A stretch of DNA of 64,000 nt. Origin: Ectobacillus panaciterrae DSM 19096. GTDB taxonomy: Bacteria; Bacillota; Bacilli; Bacillales; Bacillaceae_G. Positions within the stretch are counted from its first letter, which is position 1; each line of letters opens with the position of its first letter. The notes beneath the pieces are model-generated. The model searched no databases, was not told the DNA's origin, and was given only the letters and a program-made list of their open reading frames with translations. Shown piece by piece: positions 1 to 9,002 of this stretch. The stretch lies in assembly GCF_000430785.1 (NCBI RefSeq), contig NZ_AUMR01000028.1, forward strand, positions 21,628 through 85,627. The letters run 5' to 3'. The translations under genes and the position numbers were made by a program.

Positions 1-660
1 TCACTAATTCTAGAAGGAAGTATGAATGCCTACTTGCTTACCATTAATAAAACAACATCGGAAATTACAAAGCATCCATATTGGTTTACGCTGTACGGCG
101 CACTGGCGGCAGGGGTTTTTGAGGAGATAGGGAGGTTTGTCGGGTTTACGATCTTGCTGAAGAAATACCGGGAACGAAAAGATGGTCTTGCGTACGGGCT
201 TGGCCATGGCGGAATTGAAGCCATTATAATCGGTGGTATTTCTGGTATTCAAAATATCGTTTATATAAATTTAGTAAATTCAGGTCAGTTTGAAGCATTG
301 TTAGGCACAAAAGTACCTGCTGAAGCTTTGGCACAGTTGAAAGCTAGCTTATTAGAGATAACTTTTACAGGGGGCTTGCTTGGGGGAGCGGAGCGCATTG
401 CCGCATTTTTCATCCAAGTCGCATTCTCGCTGCTTGTTCTATACGCAGTAAGAGCGAAAAAGTTTCAATATGTACTGCTGGCTATTTTTCTTCATACATT
501 TGTAGATTATATAGCGCTTTTGCATAAGACAATGGGACTAAATTTAATAATTGTGGAAGGATTTATAGCCTTCGCAGGAATTTGCGCATTCTTATTCATC
601 AAAAAAAGCCGGGCGTTATCAGGATATAAAGAAGAATCTTCCGCCGGCATTACGTATTAG
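1..660 (+). CDS. yhfC: YhfC-family putative intramembrane metalloprotease, 5' end outside window
   Basis: Membrane protein of the YhfC family, assigned from memory to the putative glutamic/CPBP-like intramembrane proteases; the substrate is unknown. The reading frame is open from base 1 through the first ATG at 22, and the seven upstream codons read as ordinary family sequence, so the gene almost certainly starts outside the window and the ATG at 22 is internal. Family members are about 250-260 residues; 219 codons are visible here. Counting from the ATG at 22, the glutamate motif FEEIGRF is near residues 32-38, GLGHGGIEA near 60-68, and a histidine motif (HTFVDY) near 159-164, all next to hydrophobic segments. 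A truncated intergenic repeat begins directly after the stop codon. Confidence 0.8.
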   Translation, partial: SLILEGSMNAYLLTINKTTSEITKHPYWFTLYGALAAGVFEEIGRFVGFTILLKKYRERKDGLAYGLGHGGIEAIIIGGISGIQNIVYINLVNSGQFEALLGTKVPAEALAQLKASLLEITFTGGLLGGAERIAAFFIQVAFSLLVLYAVRAKKFQYVLLAIFLHTFVDYIALLHKTMGLNLIIVEGFIAFAGICAFLFIKKSRALSGYKEESSAGITY

Positions 661-661
661 T

Positions 662-802
662 CACCAGATCTCCGGCAGTAAAAGCGGTCAAATCTTTGTA
701 GTGGTTCATGCAAGGGTAAACCAGAGAGAAGAAGCACACAATACTCCCTTTTGGTTGCACATAGCACATGGACATGTCGAGATTATCATTCACTCATATA
801 TA
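662..802 (-). repeat. Intergenic repeat type A, copy A1, truncated
   Basis: The copy reads opposite to the one at 63369-63552. It keeps the conserved core (GCGGTCAAA, then a CTTTG/CAAGG stem) and the end ATTCACTCATATATA, but the other end with the A/T-run and the second TATATA is missing, so it is truncated against the stop codon of the preceding gene. An open frame crosses the core and runs on to a TGA at about 873; I do not think it is a gene because other copies break it. Confidence 0.8.
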
Positions 803-1173
803 GGAAGTAAAGAGTATAAAGAACATGTTGATAAAAGAACGAGATACCGCCCTTATTTCGCCAGTGAAAAATGATGTTTTAGAACCAATTACCATATACT
901 AAAAAGAGGTATCACTAACATTTTACAGATTTTGTACGTTAAGGTTGTAACCTTCGGTATATAAAGAGTCTTTAGCACAAGTATCGGAAACGGACGTTTA
1001 TGGTTCTTGGACTATTAATTGTCCAGCAGCCCTAAAAGTGCTTGTATTTTGATTACAAAACTCATCAAAGTACTATTAAAGAAAAGAGATACCGTTTTTG
1101 GTGATGCTTCGCGTATAAAATTCACGTTTTGTTAGCGGAACCTCAAAAAAATATTAGGAAAGTAGGTGAGACA
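803..1173. other. Intergenic stretch with a short palindrome
   Basis: No gene is supported here. There is a 14-bp palindrome AAGGTTGTAACCTT near 940-955 and two related direct motifs (AAAGAGGTATCAC near 903 and AAAGAGATACCG near 1083). The spore gene that follows would be expected to have a sporulation promoter here, but I could not pick one with confidence. Confidence 0.4.
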
Positions 1174-1395
1174 ATGCCTTCAGTTGTTCATAAAGTTGTA
1201 ATAAACAGAATTAGAATTGTTGGTTCTTTTAACATAGGAGATACTTATAGCGTAACACCGAGAGGAAATACGAAAGACCATCATGGATCTGGGTCAGGAA
1301 ATGTCGGACTTTCTATAAAAACATTTAATGGTGTTAATACAACAAATGTAGTAGATACTGACAAAGCTGATCAAAACTCAACATTTAATCTATGA
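1174..1395 (+). CDS. Spore germination protein of the GerPA/GerPF family
   Basis: A 73-residue protein of the GerPA/GerPF family. Such proteins are associated with the spore coat or inner layers and help germinants pass through the coat. The family pattern is visible: a short beta-rich start with INRIRIVGS, then FNIGDTYSVTP at about residues 20-30, GSGSGN near 40, and the asparagine/aspartate-rich tail with VDTDKADQNS. The ATG at 1174 is chosen over an in-frame start 45 bases upstream because AGTAGGTGAG lies just before it and the family begins MPxxV. It stands alone, not in a gerP operon, so it is a dispersed paralogue rather than gerPA or gerPF itself. A strong terminator follows at 1580-1620. 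Confidence 0.75.
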   Translation: MPSVVHKVVINRIRIVGSFNIGDTYSVTPRGNTKDHHGSGSGNVGLSIKTFNGVNTTNVVDTDKADQNSTFNL

Positions 1396-1450
1396 GTATT
1401 TTTTTAACTATACGTGGCGTCTGGCAACGGTAACCGTTTTGGCCTGCCTA

Positions 1451-1474
1451 CCAGCGAGAGGAATCTCTCGCTGG
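1451..1474. repeat. Perfect 10-bp inverted repeat
   Basis: CCAGCGAGAG (1451-1460) pairs perfectly with CTCTCGCTGG (1465-1474) around a GAAT tetraloop. No T-run follows, so it is not a standard intrinsic terminator; it could be an RNA stem in the 3' region of the spore gene transcript. Confidence 0.6.
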
Positions 1475-1579
1475 AGGGGAGTTTATAGATTCTTAGATGC
1501 ATTGACTACCGATAAGGCATGTTATGTAAACTTTACGCGAATACGATATACAATGAAATTTGAACAAAACATCCATAAA

Positions 1580-1620
1580 AATAACCTGAACCTCATAGAG
1601 AATGAAGTTCAGGTTATTTT
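1580..1620 (+). terminator. Intrinsic terminator after the GerPF-like gene
   Basis: A 12-bp stem AATAACCTGAAC / GTTCAGGTTATT with a 15-base loop, followed by TTTTCTTT. It may also act on leftward transcripts leaving brnQ, since the other side is A-rich. Confidence 0.8.
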
Positions 1621-1692
1621 CTTTATATAGATTCCTTCTTTTGCATTTCCGCAGAAGCTTTCAGGAAGTTTTAAAAAAAGTCGAAATAATTT

Positions 1693-3015
1693 TTAAGAAG
1701 CTTTTTGCTCGTAAGCTGCCGGAAGCGCTTTACGGTTGAATTTATCCCAAACAAATCCCAACAAAGTCCCGACCAAAGCAGGCACAACCCAGCCGAGCCC
1801 GAATGAGGAAAGCGGTAGCATATCCATCAAGTCCTGAAGCTGTTTCGATTGGAGCCCGAATGCTTTCAAACCGTCATACAAAGCAACCAATCCCGTTAAC
1901 AGCATGGCGCTTCCGTATACCTTTTGCGCTTTTGTAAAGAAGGAAAGTGTTATTAAGACAATGGTTAATGGATAAGCCATTACAAGGAACGGCACGGATA
2001 CAGTGATAATTTCATTCAATCCTAGATTTGCGAGGGCGAAGCTTACAATCGTTACCGCAGTTACGAAAAATTTATAGCTGAATTTGGAAGAAAGCTGTGC
2101 AAAGAACTGTCCGCATGCTGTTGTTAAACCTACGCAAGTCGTAAAGCAAGCAAGTGTAAAAATAACGCCCAACAATAGTTTTCCGCCGTAACCTAAAAAA
2201 GAATTTGCAGCTGCTGACAAAATTGCTGTACCATTTTCAAATGTACCTTGCGAAGCCATTTTTGCGCCAACTAAACCGATTGTCACATATACGAAGGCCA
2301 ATGCCAATCCAGCTACGAATCCAGCTTTCAGTGTGGACTGCATTAATTGCCGGTTATCCCTCACGCCTCTTTGACGGAAAGTATTCAGAATGACAATGCC
2401 AAATGCGAGAGCGGCAAGAGCATCCATTGTAGAATATCCTTCAATGAACCCTTTAAAAAATGCGCCGGATTGATAGTTTTCCGCCGGTGCCTGCAAAGGA
2501 GCGTCCAAATGAATAAAAGCTGTTACGCATAAAACAACAATTGCCAGAAGTAAAGCCGGTGTAATCCAGCGTCCCATATAATCAACCAGCTTAGATGGGT
2601 TTAGGCTCACCGCATAAACAAGACTGAAAAACACAAAACTAAACAATAATAAGAGTACAGAATTATTTAAGGAACTGCCGCCCACAAAAGACTTCAACCC
2701 CATTTCATACGCGACGTTCGCATTACGCGGGATCGCGAGGAACGGTCCGATTGATAAATATACAATTACAGTAAACACAGAACCGAAAAGCGGATGTACA
2801 CGACTTCCTAACGCTTGTGCCCCGCCCTTTACAAGAGACATCGCTGCTAAAACGACAAACGGTAAACCTACACCTGTCACGATAAAACCGCTGATTGCCA
2901 ACCAAAATGAGGTTCCAGCTTCCATGCCGAGAAACGGCGGGAAAATCAAGTTACCGGCTCCAAAAAACATTGAAAATAGCATAAGTCCGATAAATACAGT
3001 CTCTTTCTTCTTCAT
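1693..3015 (-). CDS. brnQ: Branched-chain amino acid transporter BrnQ
   Basis: A 440-residue cytoplasmic-membrane carrier of the LIVCS (BrnQ) family, importing leucine, isoleucine and valine with Na+ or H+. The start MKKKETVFIGLMLFSMFFGAGNL carries the family signature FGAGNLIFPP at about residues 17-28, and around twelve hydrophobic segments follow. The ATG at 3015 is chosen because AAAGGAG lies at the right distance upstream; the longer frame back to 3141 would translate the T-box leader and can be dismissed. Expression is probably set by that leader, which couples transcription to the charging of a branched-chain tRNA. The gene is monocistronic. Confidence 0.93.
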   Translation of the reverse strand: MKKKETVFIGLMLFSMFFGAGNLIFPPFLGMEAGTSFWLAISGFIVTGVGLPFVVLAAMSLVKGGAQALGSRVHPLFGSVFTVIVYLSIGPFLAIPRNANVAYEMGLKSFVGGSSLNNSVLLLLFSFVFFSLVYAVSLNPSKLVDYMGRWITPALLLAIVVLCVTAFIHLDAPLQAPAENYQSGAFFKGFIEGYSTMDALAALAFGIVILNTFRQRGVRDNRQLMQSTLKAGFVAGLALAFVYVTIGLVGAKMASQGTFENGTAILSAAANSFLGYGGKLLLGVIFTLACFTTCVGLTTACGQFFAQLSSKFSYKFFVTAVTIVSFALANLGLNEIITVSVPFLVMAYPLTIVLITLSFFTKAQKVYGSAMLLTGLVALYDGLKAFGLQSKQLQDLMDMLPLSSFGLGWVVPALVGTLLGFVWDKFNRKALPAAYEQKAS

Positions 3016-3047
3016 AAAAACGTCTCCTTTCAAATTTGAAAAATAAA

Positions 3048-3318
3048 AAAAGCCCGTCCCTATGGTTAGGGACGAGCTGACTCGCGATACCACCCTACTT
3101 CCGCAGCAAAAAGCGCACTGCGGCTCTCGATCAACGTACAATCATACGTGTTCCATGGTAACGGCGGACAATCCGGCAAAGCTTACTAGGAGTTCAGCTT
3201 TGCATCTCAGAGATGATTTTCACACAAGTCTCGCACATCAACTCTCACCAAACGTTGATTCTCTGTAGAACAAAATTCTTGGGCTACTCTTCTCGTCATA
3301 GATTTTCTTCACTTAAGC
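3048..3318 (-). promoter_or_regulatory. T-box riboswitch leader of brnQ
   Basis: On the minus strand the T-box motif AGGGTGGTATCGCGAG lies at 3096-3081, upstream of a terminator stem GCTCGTCCCTA / TAGGGACGGGC and a run of seven T (3079-3044). About 220 bases of structured leader precede it, as expected for Stem I to Stem III. This is the classic tRNA-sensing antitermination layout. An isoleucine ATC in the 3' side of Stem I is a plausible specifier codon, matching the transporter, but I could not fold the leader to prove it. Confidence 0.92.
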
Positions 3319-3327
3319 ATGAAAATA

Positions 3328-3356
3328 AGATTAGCAGGGAAAATATTATCAGTCAA
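3328..3356 (-). promoter_or_regulatory. Sigma-A promoter of the brnQ T-box transcript
   Basis: On the minus strand TTGACT (3356-3351) and TAATCT (3333-3328) are separated by 17 bases. The predicted start, near 3320, coincides with the 5' end of the T-box leader. A second TTGACA just upstream has poorer spacing. Confidence 0.6.
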
Positions 3357-3438
3357 TATTTTTTGTCAATTTAAATAGTTAAAAATTTTTAATTTTACAA
3401 TACAAGTCTATTTATCGGTTTAGCAGAATGAACTAACA

Positions 3439-3468
3439 TTAACGTCAACGTAAACTTTATGATATAAT
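3439..3468 (+). promoter_or_regulatory. Promoter and putative MerR operator
   Basis: TATAAT at 3463-3468 is preceded at 18 bases by TTAACG (3439-3444). The spacer region carries an imperfect dyad, TTAACGT-CA-ACGTAAA. A long spacer with the operator inside it is typical of MerR-family promoters, so the adjacent regulator probably controls this promoter itself. Confidence 0.55.
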
Positions 3469-3502
3469 CTTATTTAGGATAAAAATTATGGAGATGATAA
3501 TC

Positions 3503-3928
3503 ATGAAGTGGCTGAAAATCGATGATATTGCGAAGGAAACAGGCTTGACGAAACGTACCATACGCTATTACGAGCAAATTGAGCTGCTGGCCCCTCCGGA
3601 ACGAAGCGAGGGAGGAGTAAGGCTGTATACAACTCAGGATGTCGAACGTCTAAAAAAAATCATGAACGCAAGAGATGTATTAGGATTTTCCCTTCAGGAA
3701 TTGAAGGAATATCTCACAGTAGCGGAAACAGTTGAACTGCATCGCAAAGAATATAAAAATTCCTTGGAAGAGTCAAAGCGGACAGAGGAACTAAAAGAAA
3801 TTGCGGCAGGCTTGGAAGATCAAATACAAATGATTCAAGAAAAGCTTGAGAAAATGGAGAAGTTCAAGCATGAGATGGAAGATTTACATGGGAAAGTACA
3901 GACCCTGCTTAAAATGAATAAAGAATAG
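3503..3928 (+). CDS. MerR-family transcriptional regulator
   Basis: A 141-residue DNA-binding regulator. The MerR helix-turn-helix and wing are at the N terminus (DDIAKETGLTKRTIRYYE, then ERSEGGVRLYTTQDVERL), followed by a helix carrying GFSLQELKEYL and a long charged coiled coil to the C terminus (about residues 75-141) for dimerisation. There is no cysteine cluster of the metal-sensing type, so a drug-sensing or general efflux role is more likely. The ATG at 3503 is preferred over 3488 because GGAG at 3490-3493 lies nine bases before it. The gene is 13 bases upstream of an MFS exporter and probably co-transcribed with it and autoregulated. Confidence 0.85.
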   Translation: MKWLKIDDIAKETGLTKRTIRYYEQIELLAPPERSEGGVRLYTTQDVERLKKIMNARDVLGFSLQELKEYLTVAETVELHRKEYKNSLEESKRTEELKEIAAGLEDQIQMIQEKLEKMEKFKHEMEDLHGKVQTLLKMNKE

Positions 3929-3941
3929 GAAGTGTTACCAG

Positions 3942-5105
3942 ATGGAAATAACCAAATCGCACGTACGAGCTCGCTATATCACAGTATTTGCGACATTTTT
4001 AGCCTTTATGGGAATTGGGGTAGTAGATCCAATTTTGCCGGTTATCGCTGAACAAATCGGCGCTTCCCATTGGCAGGTGGAAATGCTGTTTACCGCTTAT
4101 ATTTTTACAATGGCTTTTATGATGATTCCGGCAGGGCTTTTCGCAAGCCGTTTTGGAGACAAACGTACGATGGTAATTGGTTTAGGAATTGTAACGATTT
4201 TTTCTTTTTTGTGCGGTATCTCTGATACGATTCCGGCGCTTTCCTTTTTCCGCGCGGGCTGGGGCTTTGGGAATGCCATGTTCTTTGCTACTGCGATGAC
4301 GCTGCTTATCGCTTTAACAGCGCAAGTACATGAAGCTGTGGGCATGTATGAAGCAGCAATCGGGCTTGGCATGGCATGCGGTCCGTTAGTCGGGGGATTG
4401 CTCGGCGGCCAATCTTGGCGCTATCCATTCTTTGGCACAAGCATCTTAATCTTCATTGCTTTTCTTCTTGTTACGTTTTTTGTATTTGAACCTAACAAAG
4501 GCACGAAGCGAAAAGCGGCGGGATTCAGTGAGATTCGCGCCATTTTCTCTTTCCCTCCATTCGTCAAAGCGGCATTCTCGGGCATGCTGTATTACTATGG
4601 TTTCTTTGTGGTGCTGGCGTATGCGCCGCTTATCATTAAGCTGTCACCAATTCAGCTCGGGTTTGTCTTTTTCGGCTGGGGCTTATGTTTAGCTTTCGGA
4701 TCAGCCATTTTATCTCACGCCCTTGAAAAACGATATACACCGAAGCAGCTTCTTCCTTTCAGCCTGCTTATGTTCGTATTGTTCCTGGCTTTATTGTTTG
4801 TAGTCGATAGTCTTATCTTGCAGATTACGTTTGTCGTTTTGTCAGGATTGGTATCCGGTCTGAACAACGCACTCTATACGAGCTATGTCATGGATGTTTC
4901 ACCTTATGAAAGAAGTGTAACATCCGGTGCGTATAACTTCCTTCGCTGGTTAGGAGCAGCGGTGGCGCCTGTTTTATCCGGTGTGATCGGCCAGACTGTT
5001 TCTGCTAAAGCGCCATTCGGGATTGCGAGCATTATCGTCTTGCTGGCTGTCGGGTTAATGCTCTTACCGGTAAAGGCAAGTAAGACTGTACAGGCAAAAC
5101 CATGA
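3942..5105 (+). CDS. MFS drug/solute efflux transporter
   Basis: A 387-residue major facilitator protein with about twelve hydrophobic helices. The N-terminal FLAFMGIGVVDPILPVIAEQ and the loop-2 motif FASRFGDKR (about residues 68-76) are the MFS motifs of the drug:H+ antiporter group; GPLVGGLLG near 147-155 resembles motif C of antiporters. It follows the MerR gene with AGGAAGTG as ribosome-binding site, so a MerR-controlled efflux pair is inferred. The substrate cannot be told from sequence. A strong terminator lies five bases after the stop. Confidence 0.85.
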   Translation: MEITKSHVRARYITVFATFLAFMGIGVVDPILPVIAEQIGASHWQVEMLFTAYIFTMAFMMIPAGLFASRFGDKRTMVIGLGIVTIFSFLCGISDTIPALSFFRAGWGFGNAMFFATAMTLLIALTAQVHEAVGMYEAAIGLGMACGPLVGGLLGGQSWRYPFFGTSILIFIAFLLVTFFVFEPNKGTKRKAAGFSEIRAIFSFPPFVKAAFSGMLYYYGFFVVLAYAPLIIKLSPIQLGFVFFGWGLCLAFGSAILSHALEKRYTPKQLLPFSLLMFVLFLALLFVVDSLILQITFVVLSGLVSGLNNALYTSYVMDVSPYERSVTSGAYNFLRWLGAAVAPVLSGVIGQTVSAKAPFGIASIIVLLAVGLMLLPVKASKTVQAKP

Positions 5106-5110
5106 TATGC

Positions 5111-5141
5111 AAAACGGCTGCCTCTTGAGGGCAGCCGTTTT
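5111..5141 (+). terminator. Intrinsic terminator after the MFS gene
   Basis: AAAACGGCTGCC and GGCAGCCGTTTT form a 12-bp stem around a 7-base loop, with T-rich sequence after it; the A-rich 5' arm also makes it usable leftward. Confidence 0.9.
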
Positions 5142-5380
5142 ACTATTATGTGTTCTTTCATCTCCAAAAGAAGAGGTCGATAATGCTAGAAGCAGCAGAA
5201 GATTGTTTGTGATAAAATTTCGAGTATCCGTTTGCAGTAGACTACAAGAAATTGGTTATAGATTTTAGAGCGATAAAATCTTGTGGGCTTGCCCCGAAGG
5301 CGAGTTGGTCTTTTTTGAATTTTTTCCTTACAACTGTATTCAGTGATTTTTTAGAAAGACATGGATCATGAATAAGTTAC

Positions 5381-6766
5381 TTATAGTACCGGTACAAGCA
5401 CCCCATCTTCAACAGCTTGCGTCAGCTCGTGCTCTGTAAGAGTTGTATCCTCTGCTGTGAAAGGCTCAGCCTGTTGTCCTATTAAAAAATTATATAACTT
5501 ATCTTTTTCTAAATACTTGTAGTAATAATCGTGATAAATCCCCTTCTCGGATACGTAACACCAAGGCGCAAGTTTATATTGGTGCTTTTGTTTATCTGTG
5601 GAACAGCTTAAATTGCCTTCGTAACGAACGCGGGATGTAATGAGCTGTTCATAACCAGACAGGTTCGCTTCATAATTGTAAGTTTCATCTAAGAACCGAT
5701 GAACTTTTTCGATATTAACAGGTGTTTGCAATAATGAAAGCACCGCTTGCACGGCTGCTTCTGTATCATCATAATCAATCTTTTCCACGTGATAACCCTC
5801 TGGCACAATCGAGCGCTGCGCTCCCACGTTGGAGACGATAGCCGGCGTACCGCATGCTATGGATTCAATTTGCACATAGCCGAATGCCTCGATGAAATTA
5901 CCGATGCAAAGCGTGACGTCTGCGGCGGAGTAAATCTCCGGCATTTCATGTCCAGGCAGCCAAGGATAATATACGATAGAGTCGCGTATACCGAATTCTT
6001 CTGCGGTTTCGAGCATTTGATCATAAAAGACTTCCGTGTTTTTGGATATGTTAACGTCAAAATGCTTGGGCATTAACAGCTTAATTGGCTGCGTAACGTG
6101 TGATTTCAATCGTTTTATGACCTCAAACGTCTGCAGGATGCCTTTACTTAGATCTGGGCGGTGCGGGAAGAGCACGACCAGATCATCTTCCGAGACGCCG
6201 AGACGCTCCCGCCAATCGTTTTCCGTCGGCTTATAAACCGTCAAGTCAATACCGTTTTTGACGACTGTTAAAACATCATCTATAGCAGGCAGAACACGGC
6301 CCACAGTGTGCTTTACGCACTCATACATATAATTGCAAGAAACGATAAAGCGGTCGCGGTTTGTGTGGAAGGCGGAAATCATGGCTTCCGGATACACAAA
6401 ATTCTTCAAGGAAGCTACGGTCGGAATGCCGGCATGAAGATAACCGTAATCCATCTGTGCATCATGTATGTAAAAAACATCGTGTTCCTTTGTATGCTTT
6501 CGGATGATTTCATACGAAAGCGCCAAGTGGAACGGATGCGTGTCATATGGAATAGGGAAAGTTTCTTTAAAGCGCAAAATAGGCAGTACGATAACGCCTT
6601 CGCAAAGCTCGAAAGGCTCAGCGTTATCGCTTCGTTTATTTGTCAAAACAGTCACTCCGTGTCCCTGTTTCGCAAAATAAAAAAGAAGCTCACGTAAATG
6701 ACGCTGCGAACCGCCCATAGATACGTCCTTCATAATGGTTGCCATGGAGAACACAAGAATTTTCAT
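5381..6766 (-). CDS. GT4-type glycosyltransferase
   Basis: A 461-residue GT-B fold glycosyltransferase of the GT4 (Glycos_transf_1) type. The N-terminal Rossmann half starts MKILVFSMAT with a GGS loop at 18-20 typical of the acceptor domain. The C-terminal half has the E-x7-E donor-sugar motif with glutamates at 293 and 301 (EAFGYVQIE) followed by SIACGTPAI. About 100 residues after the GT domain match nothing I recognise. The acceptor is unknown; lack of neighbouring capsule or teichoic acid genes gives no help. The start has GGAGCG 13 bases upstream. It is transcribed alone. Confidence 0.82.
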   Translation of the reverse strand: MKILVFSMATIMKDVSMGGSQRHLRELLFYFAKQGHGVTVLTNKRSDNAEPFELCEGVIVLPILRFKETFPIPYDTHPFHLALSYEIIRKHTKEHDVFYIHDAQMDYGYLHAGIPTVASLKNFVYPEAMISAFHTNRDRFIVSCNYMYECVKHTVGRVLPAIDDVLTVVKNGIDLTVYKPTENDWRERLGVSEDDLVVLFPHRPDLSKGILQTFEVIKRLKSHVTQPIKLLMPKHFDVNISKNTEVFYDQMLETAEEFGIRDSIVYYPWLPGHEMPEIYSAADVTLCIGNFIEAFGYVQIESIACGTPAIVSNVGAQRSIVPEGYHVEKIDYDDTEAAVQAVLSLLQTPVNIEKVHRFLDETYNYEANLSGYEQLITSRVRYEGNLSCSTDKQKHQYKLAPWCYVSEKGIYHDYYYKYLEKDKLYNFLIGQQAEPFTAEDTTLTEHELTQAVEDGVLVPVL

Positions 6767-6858
6767 AGAATGTTTTTCGCTCCTGTCCGTTTCATCAAAG
6801 TAGCTTCAGTATAGCAAGCCGGTCATATATGATACAAATACGGTGTTTTGGAGGAAAT

Positions 6859-6898
6859 AAAAAAGAGCCTTTCTTAGCATAAGAAAAGCTCTTTTTTA
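6859..6898. terminator. Bidirectional terminator between gpmA and the glycosyltransferase gene
   Basis: AAAAAAGAGC ... GCTCTTTTTT with an inner TTTCTT/AAGAAA extension. Both sides have a T-run in their own direction. Confidence 0.7.
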
Positions 6899-6939
6899 TA
6901 AGCTTCTTTATTTAACGAAAGAATTCAGGCGTTCGCGCA

Positions 6940-6984
6940 TTCCTCTTCACTAAAAAAGCCGGTTTTTTTATTCACTTGTATATA
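6940..6984 (+). repeat. Relic of the right end of the intergenic repeat
   Basis: Only about 45 bases remain: a CTCTTCACTA segment, an A-run, CCGG and then TTTTTTTATTCACTTGTATATA. The last part is identical to the right end of copies A3-A5 and C1. The rest of the element is gone, so this is a decayed or end-only copy eight bases before the gpmA stop codon. Confidence 0.75.
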
Positions 6985-6992
6985 GAAGAGCC

Positions 6993-7784
6993 CTATTCTT
7001 CCTGCGAGTTAATATGGGGAGCGGCAACCTCTGCTTCATCCAGCAATTCAGGCGAGATATGCTTTGGAATTACTCCTTCCGGAACCTTTCCCTCTAAGCT
7101 GAGATAGTAATGCCGGATTGGTTTGAGATTATCGTCGAGCTCGTACACAAGCGGAATGCTTGTGGGTATATTCAGCGAAGCGATTCCGTCTGCAGAAACT
7201 TGATCGAGGTAGTGAACAATGGCTCTCAGTGTATTGCCGTGAGCTGAGATAATGACTCTTTGCCCCGCTTTAAGGGCTGGTGCAATCGCTTCATTCCAGT
7301 ATGTCAAGACACGTTTTTCCGTATCCTCAAGACTTTCGGTAAGAGGGAACTCCCCTTTTTGTAAAGACGTGTATCTTGGATCGGAAATTACATATCTTGG
7401 GTCGCTTTCAGTCAGTGCGGGCGGGCGGACGCTCATGGAGCGCCGCCATATTTGCACCTGCTCTTCGCCGTACTTTTTCGCGGTTTCCGCTTTGTTTAAT
7501 CCTTGCAGCGCACCGTAGTGCCGTTCGTTCAGCCTCCATGACTTATGGACGGGAACCCATACTAAGTCCATTTCATGAAGAATGATCCAAATGGTGCGAA
7601 TCGCTCTTTTCAAAACAGAGGAGAAAGCTACGTCAAACATGTAGCCATTTTTCCGCAGGATAATGCCGGCCTCTCTTGCTTCAGTGAGTCCGGTTTCCGA
7701 TAAGTCCACATCGGTCCATCCGGTAAAGCGGTTTTCTACATTCCAAAGACTTTGTCCATGACGGATGAGTACAAGTTTAATCAT
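6993..7784 (-). CDS. gpmA: 2,3-bisphosphoglycerate-dependent phosphoglycerate mutase
   Basis: A 263-residue cytosolic enzyme interconverting 3- and 2-phosphoglycerate in glycolysis. The phosphohistidine motif RHGQSLWN has His9; the second catalytic histidine is His182 in SAHGNTLRA; the acid/substrate residues E87-R88-H89 are present (LNERHYG). DPRY repeats near 128-137 match the dPGM family. The protein is a little longer than the 230-250 usual, because of an acidic C-terminal tail. Bacilli normally rely on the unrelated Mn-dependent iPGM, so this is probably an accessory isozyme. RBS AAGGGGA precedes the ATG. It is monocistronic. Confidence 0.92.
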   Translation of the reverse strand: MIKLVLIRHGQSLWNVENRFTGWTDVDLSETGLTEAREAGIILRKNGYMFDVAFSSVLKRAIRTIWIILHEMDLVWVPVHKSWRLNERHYGALQGLNKAETAKKYGEEQVQIWRRSMSVRPPALTESDPRYVISDPRYTSLQKGEFPLTESLEDTEKRVLTYWNEAIAPALKAGQRVIISAHGNTLRAIVHYLDQVSADGIASLNIPTSIPLVYELDDNLKPIRHYYLSLEGKVPEGVIPKHISPELLDEAEVAAPHINSQEE

Positions 7785-7972
7785 AAGAATCCCCTTTCAG
7801 CACAGAAAATCATTCATGGTCTTATTGTGTATAAAATGGCAGCTTCTAATGCTGTTAGGTCGAAAAAGTGAGCATAACATTTTTGAAATAAAAATGTTAA
7901 ATATGTAAAATATATTTTCGTATGAATGAAATTCAAGTATAATTTCTAGATAAAATGGAAGAAGGTCATAAC

Positions 7973-8872
7973 ATGCACACGCGTATACAAGAACATATGA
8001 AAGCATTTCAAAAACAGAATAAAAATAGAGGCCGGCTGCTGATTCACTGTGCGGATCAGCCGGGCATTGTAGCTGCTGTCTCTGAATTTTTGTTTGGTTA
8101 CGGCGCCAATATCATGGAATCCAGCCAATATTCCACAAATCCGGAGAGAGGTACGTTTTTCATCCGTATTGAGTTCGAATGTTCCGAACTGCAGGAAAAG
8201 GAGCAAGAGATGAAGGCGCAATTCAGAGGGATTGCAGAGAAATTTGAGATGAGATGGAAGTTTGTCTATGTACATGAAGTGAAGCGGACTGCTATTTTTG
8301 TTTCAAAAGAGCCGCATTGCTTGCTGGAACTGCTTTGGGAATGGCAGAGCGGCGATTTAATGACAGATATCGCTTTAGTCATCAGCAATCATGAGGACGC
8401 CCGCGAGATTACCGAGGCTTTGCGTATTCCGTTTTATCACGTCCCGGCATCCAAGGAAAATCGTGCAGAGGCAGAAGCGAAACATAAGGAGCTTTTACAG
8501 GAATATGATATCGATCTTATTGTGCTGGCGCGCTATATGCAGATTTTGACGCCGGATTTTGTTGCTTCCTATCCGAACCGTATCATTAACATTCATCATT
8601 CCTTTCTGCCTGCATTTGTCGGCGCAAGACCTTATGAACGCGCTTATGAACGGGGCGTGAAGCTAATCGGCGCCACTTCTCATTATGTAACGAACGATTT
8701 AGATGAAGGGCCGATTATTGAGCAGGATATTAAGCGTGTAAATCATCGGGATAACGTAGAGGACTTGAAGAAAATCGGACGCTCGATAGAACGGAGTGTG
8801 CTGGCGCGAGCGGTAAAATGGCACCTCGAAGACCGCATTATTGTCCATGGCAATAAGACAATCGTATTCTAA
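7973..8872 (+). CDS. purU: Formyltetrahydrofolate deformylase PurU
   Basis: A 299-residue cytosolic enzyme hydrolysing 10-formyl-THF to THF and formate, which supplies formate for PurT and balances one-carbon units. An N-terminal ACT-like domain (about residues 20-95, CADQPGIVAAVSEFL) precedes a formyltransferase-like domain with the catalytic asparagine/histidine in NIHHSFLPAF (about 206-215) and aspartate in HYVTNDLDEGP (about 237-247). The ATG at 7973 is chosen over 7955 because GAAGAAGGT, the ribosome-binding site, lies between them. A TATAAT at 7938-7943 is the probable -10. I looked for a purine riboswitch upstream and saw none. Confidence 0.93.
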   Translation: MHTRIQEHMKAFQKQNKNRGRLLIHCADQPGIVAAVSEFLFGYGANIMESSQYSTNPERGTFFIRIEFECSELQEKEQEMKAQFRGIAEKFEMRWKFVYVHEVKRTAIFVSKEPHCLLELLWEWQSGDLMTDIALVISNHEDAREITEALRIPFYHVPASKENRAEAEAKHKELLQEYDIDLIVLARYMQILTPDFVASYPNRIINIHHSFLPAFVGARPYERAYERGVKLIGATSHYVTNDLDEGPIIEQDIKRVNHRDNVEDLKKIGRSIERSVLARAVKWHLEDRIIVHGNKTIVF

Positions 8873-9002
8873 GCTCGTTCTCATACAAAAGTAGCATGTT
8901 CGTCTCCCGCTATTTACGTAAGGACTCTCCCCCTACCCGCCGATGCCGCATCCCCTTTCTTTTTCTACAATGTAAGTAGAAGAACTGAAAGGGGATAACG
9001 TG

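Noticed and set aside
1439..1630. 63-codon ORF after the GerPF-like gene
   Set aside because: It covers a hairpin and a terminator and has no family likeness or ribosome-binding site.
3016..3141. N-terminal extension of BrnQ by 42 residues
   Set aside because: It translates the T-box terminator and motif; the ATG at 3015 has a proper ribosome-binding site and the family N terminus.
7860..7972. Purine riboswitch upstream of purU
   Set aside because: No conserved purine-aptamer core is present in the AT-rich leader.
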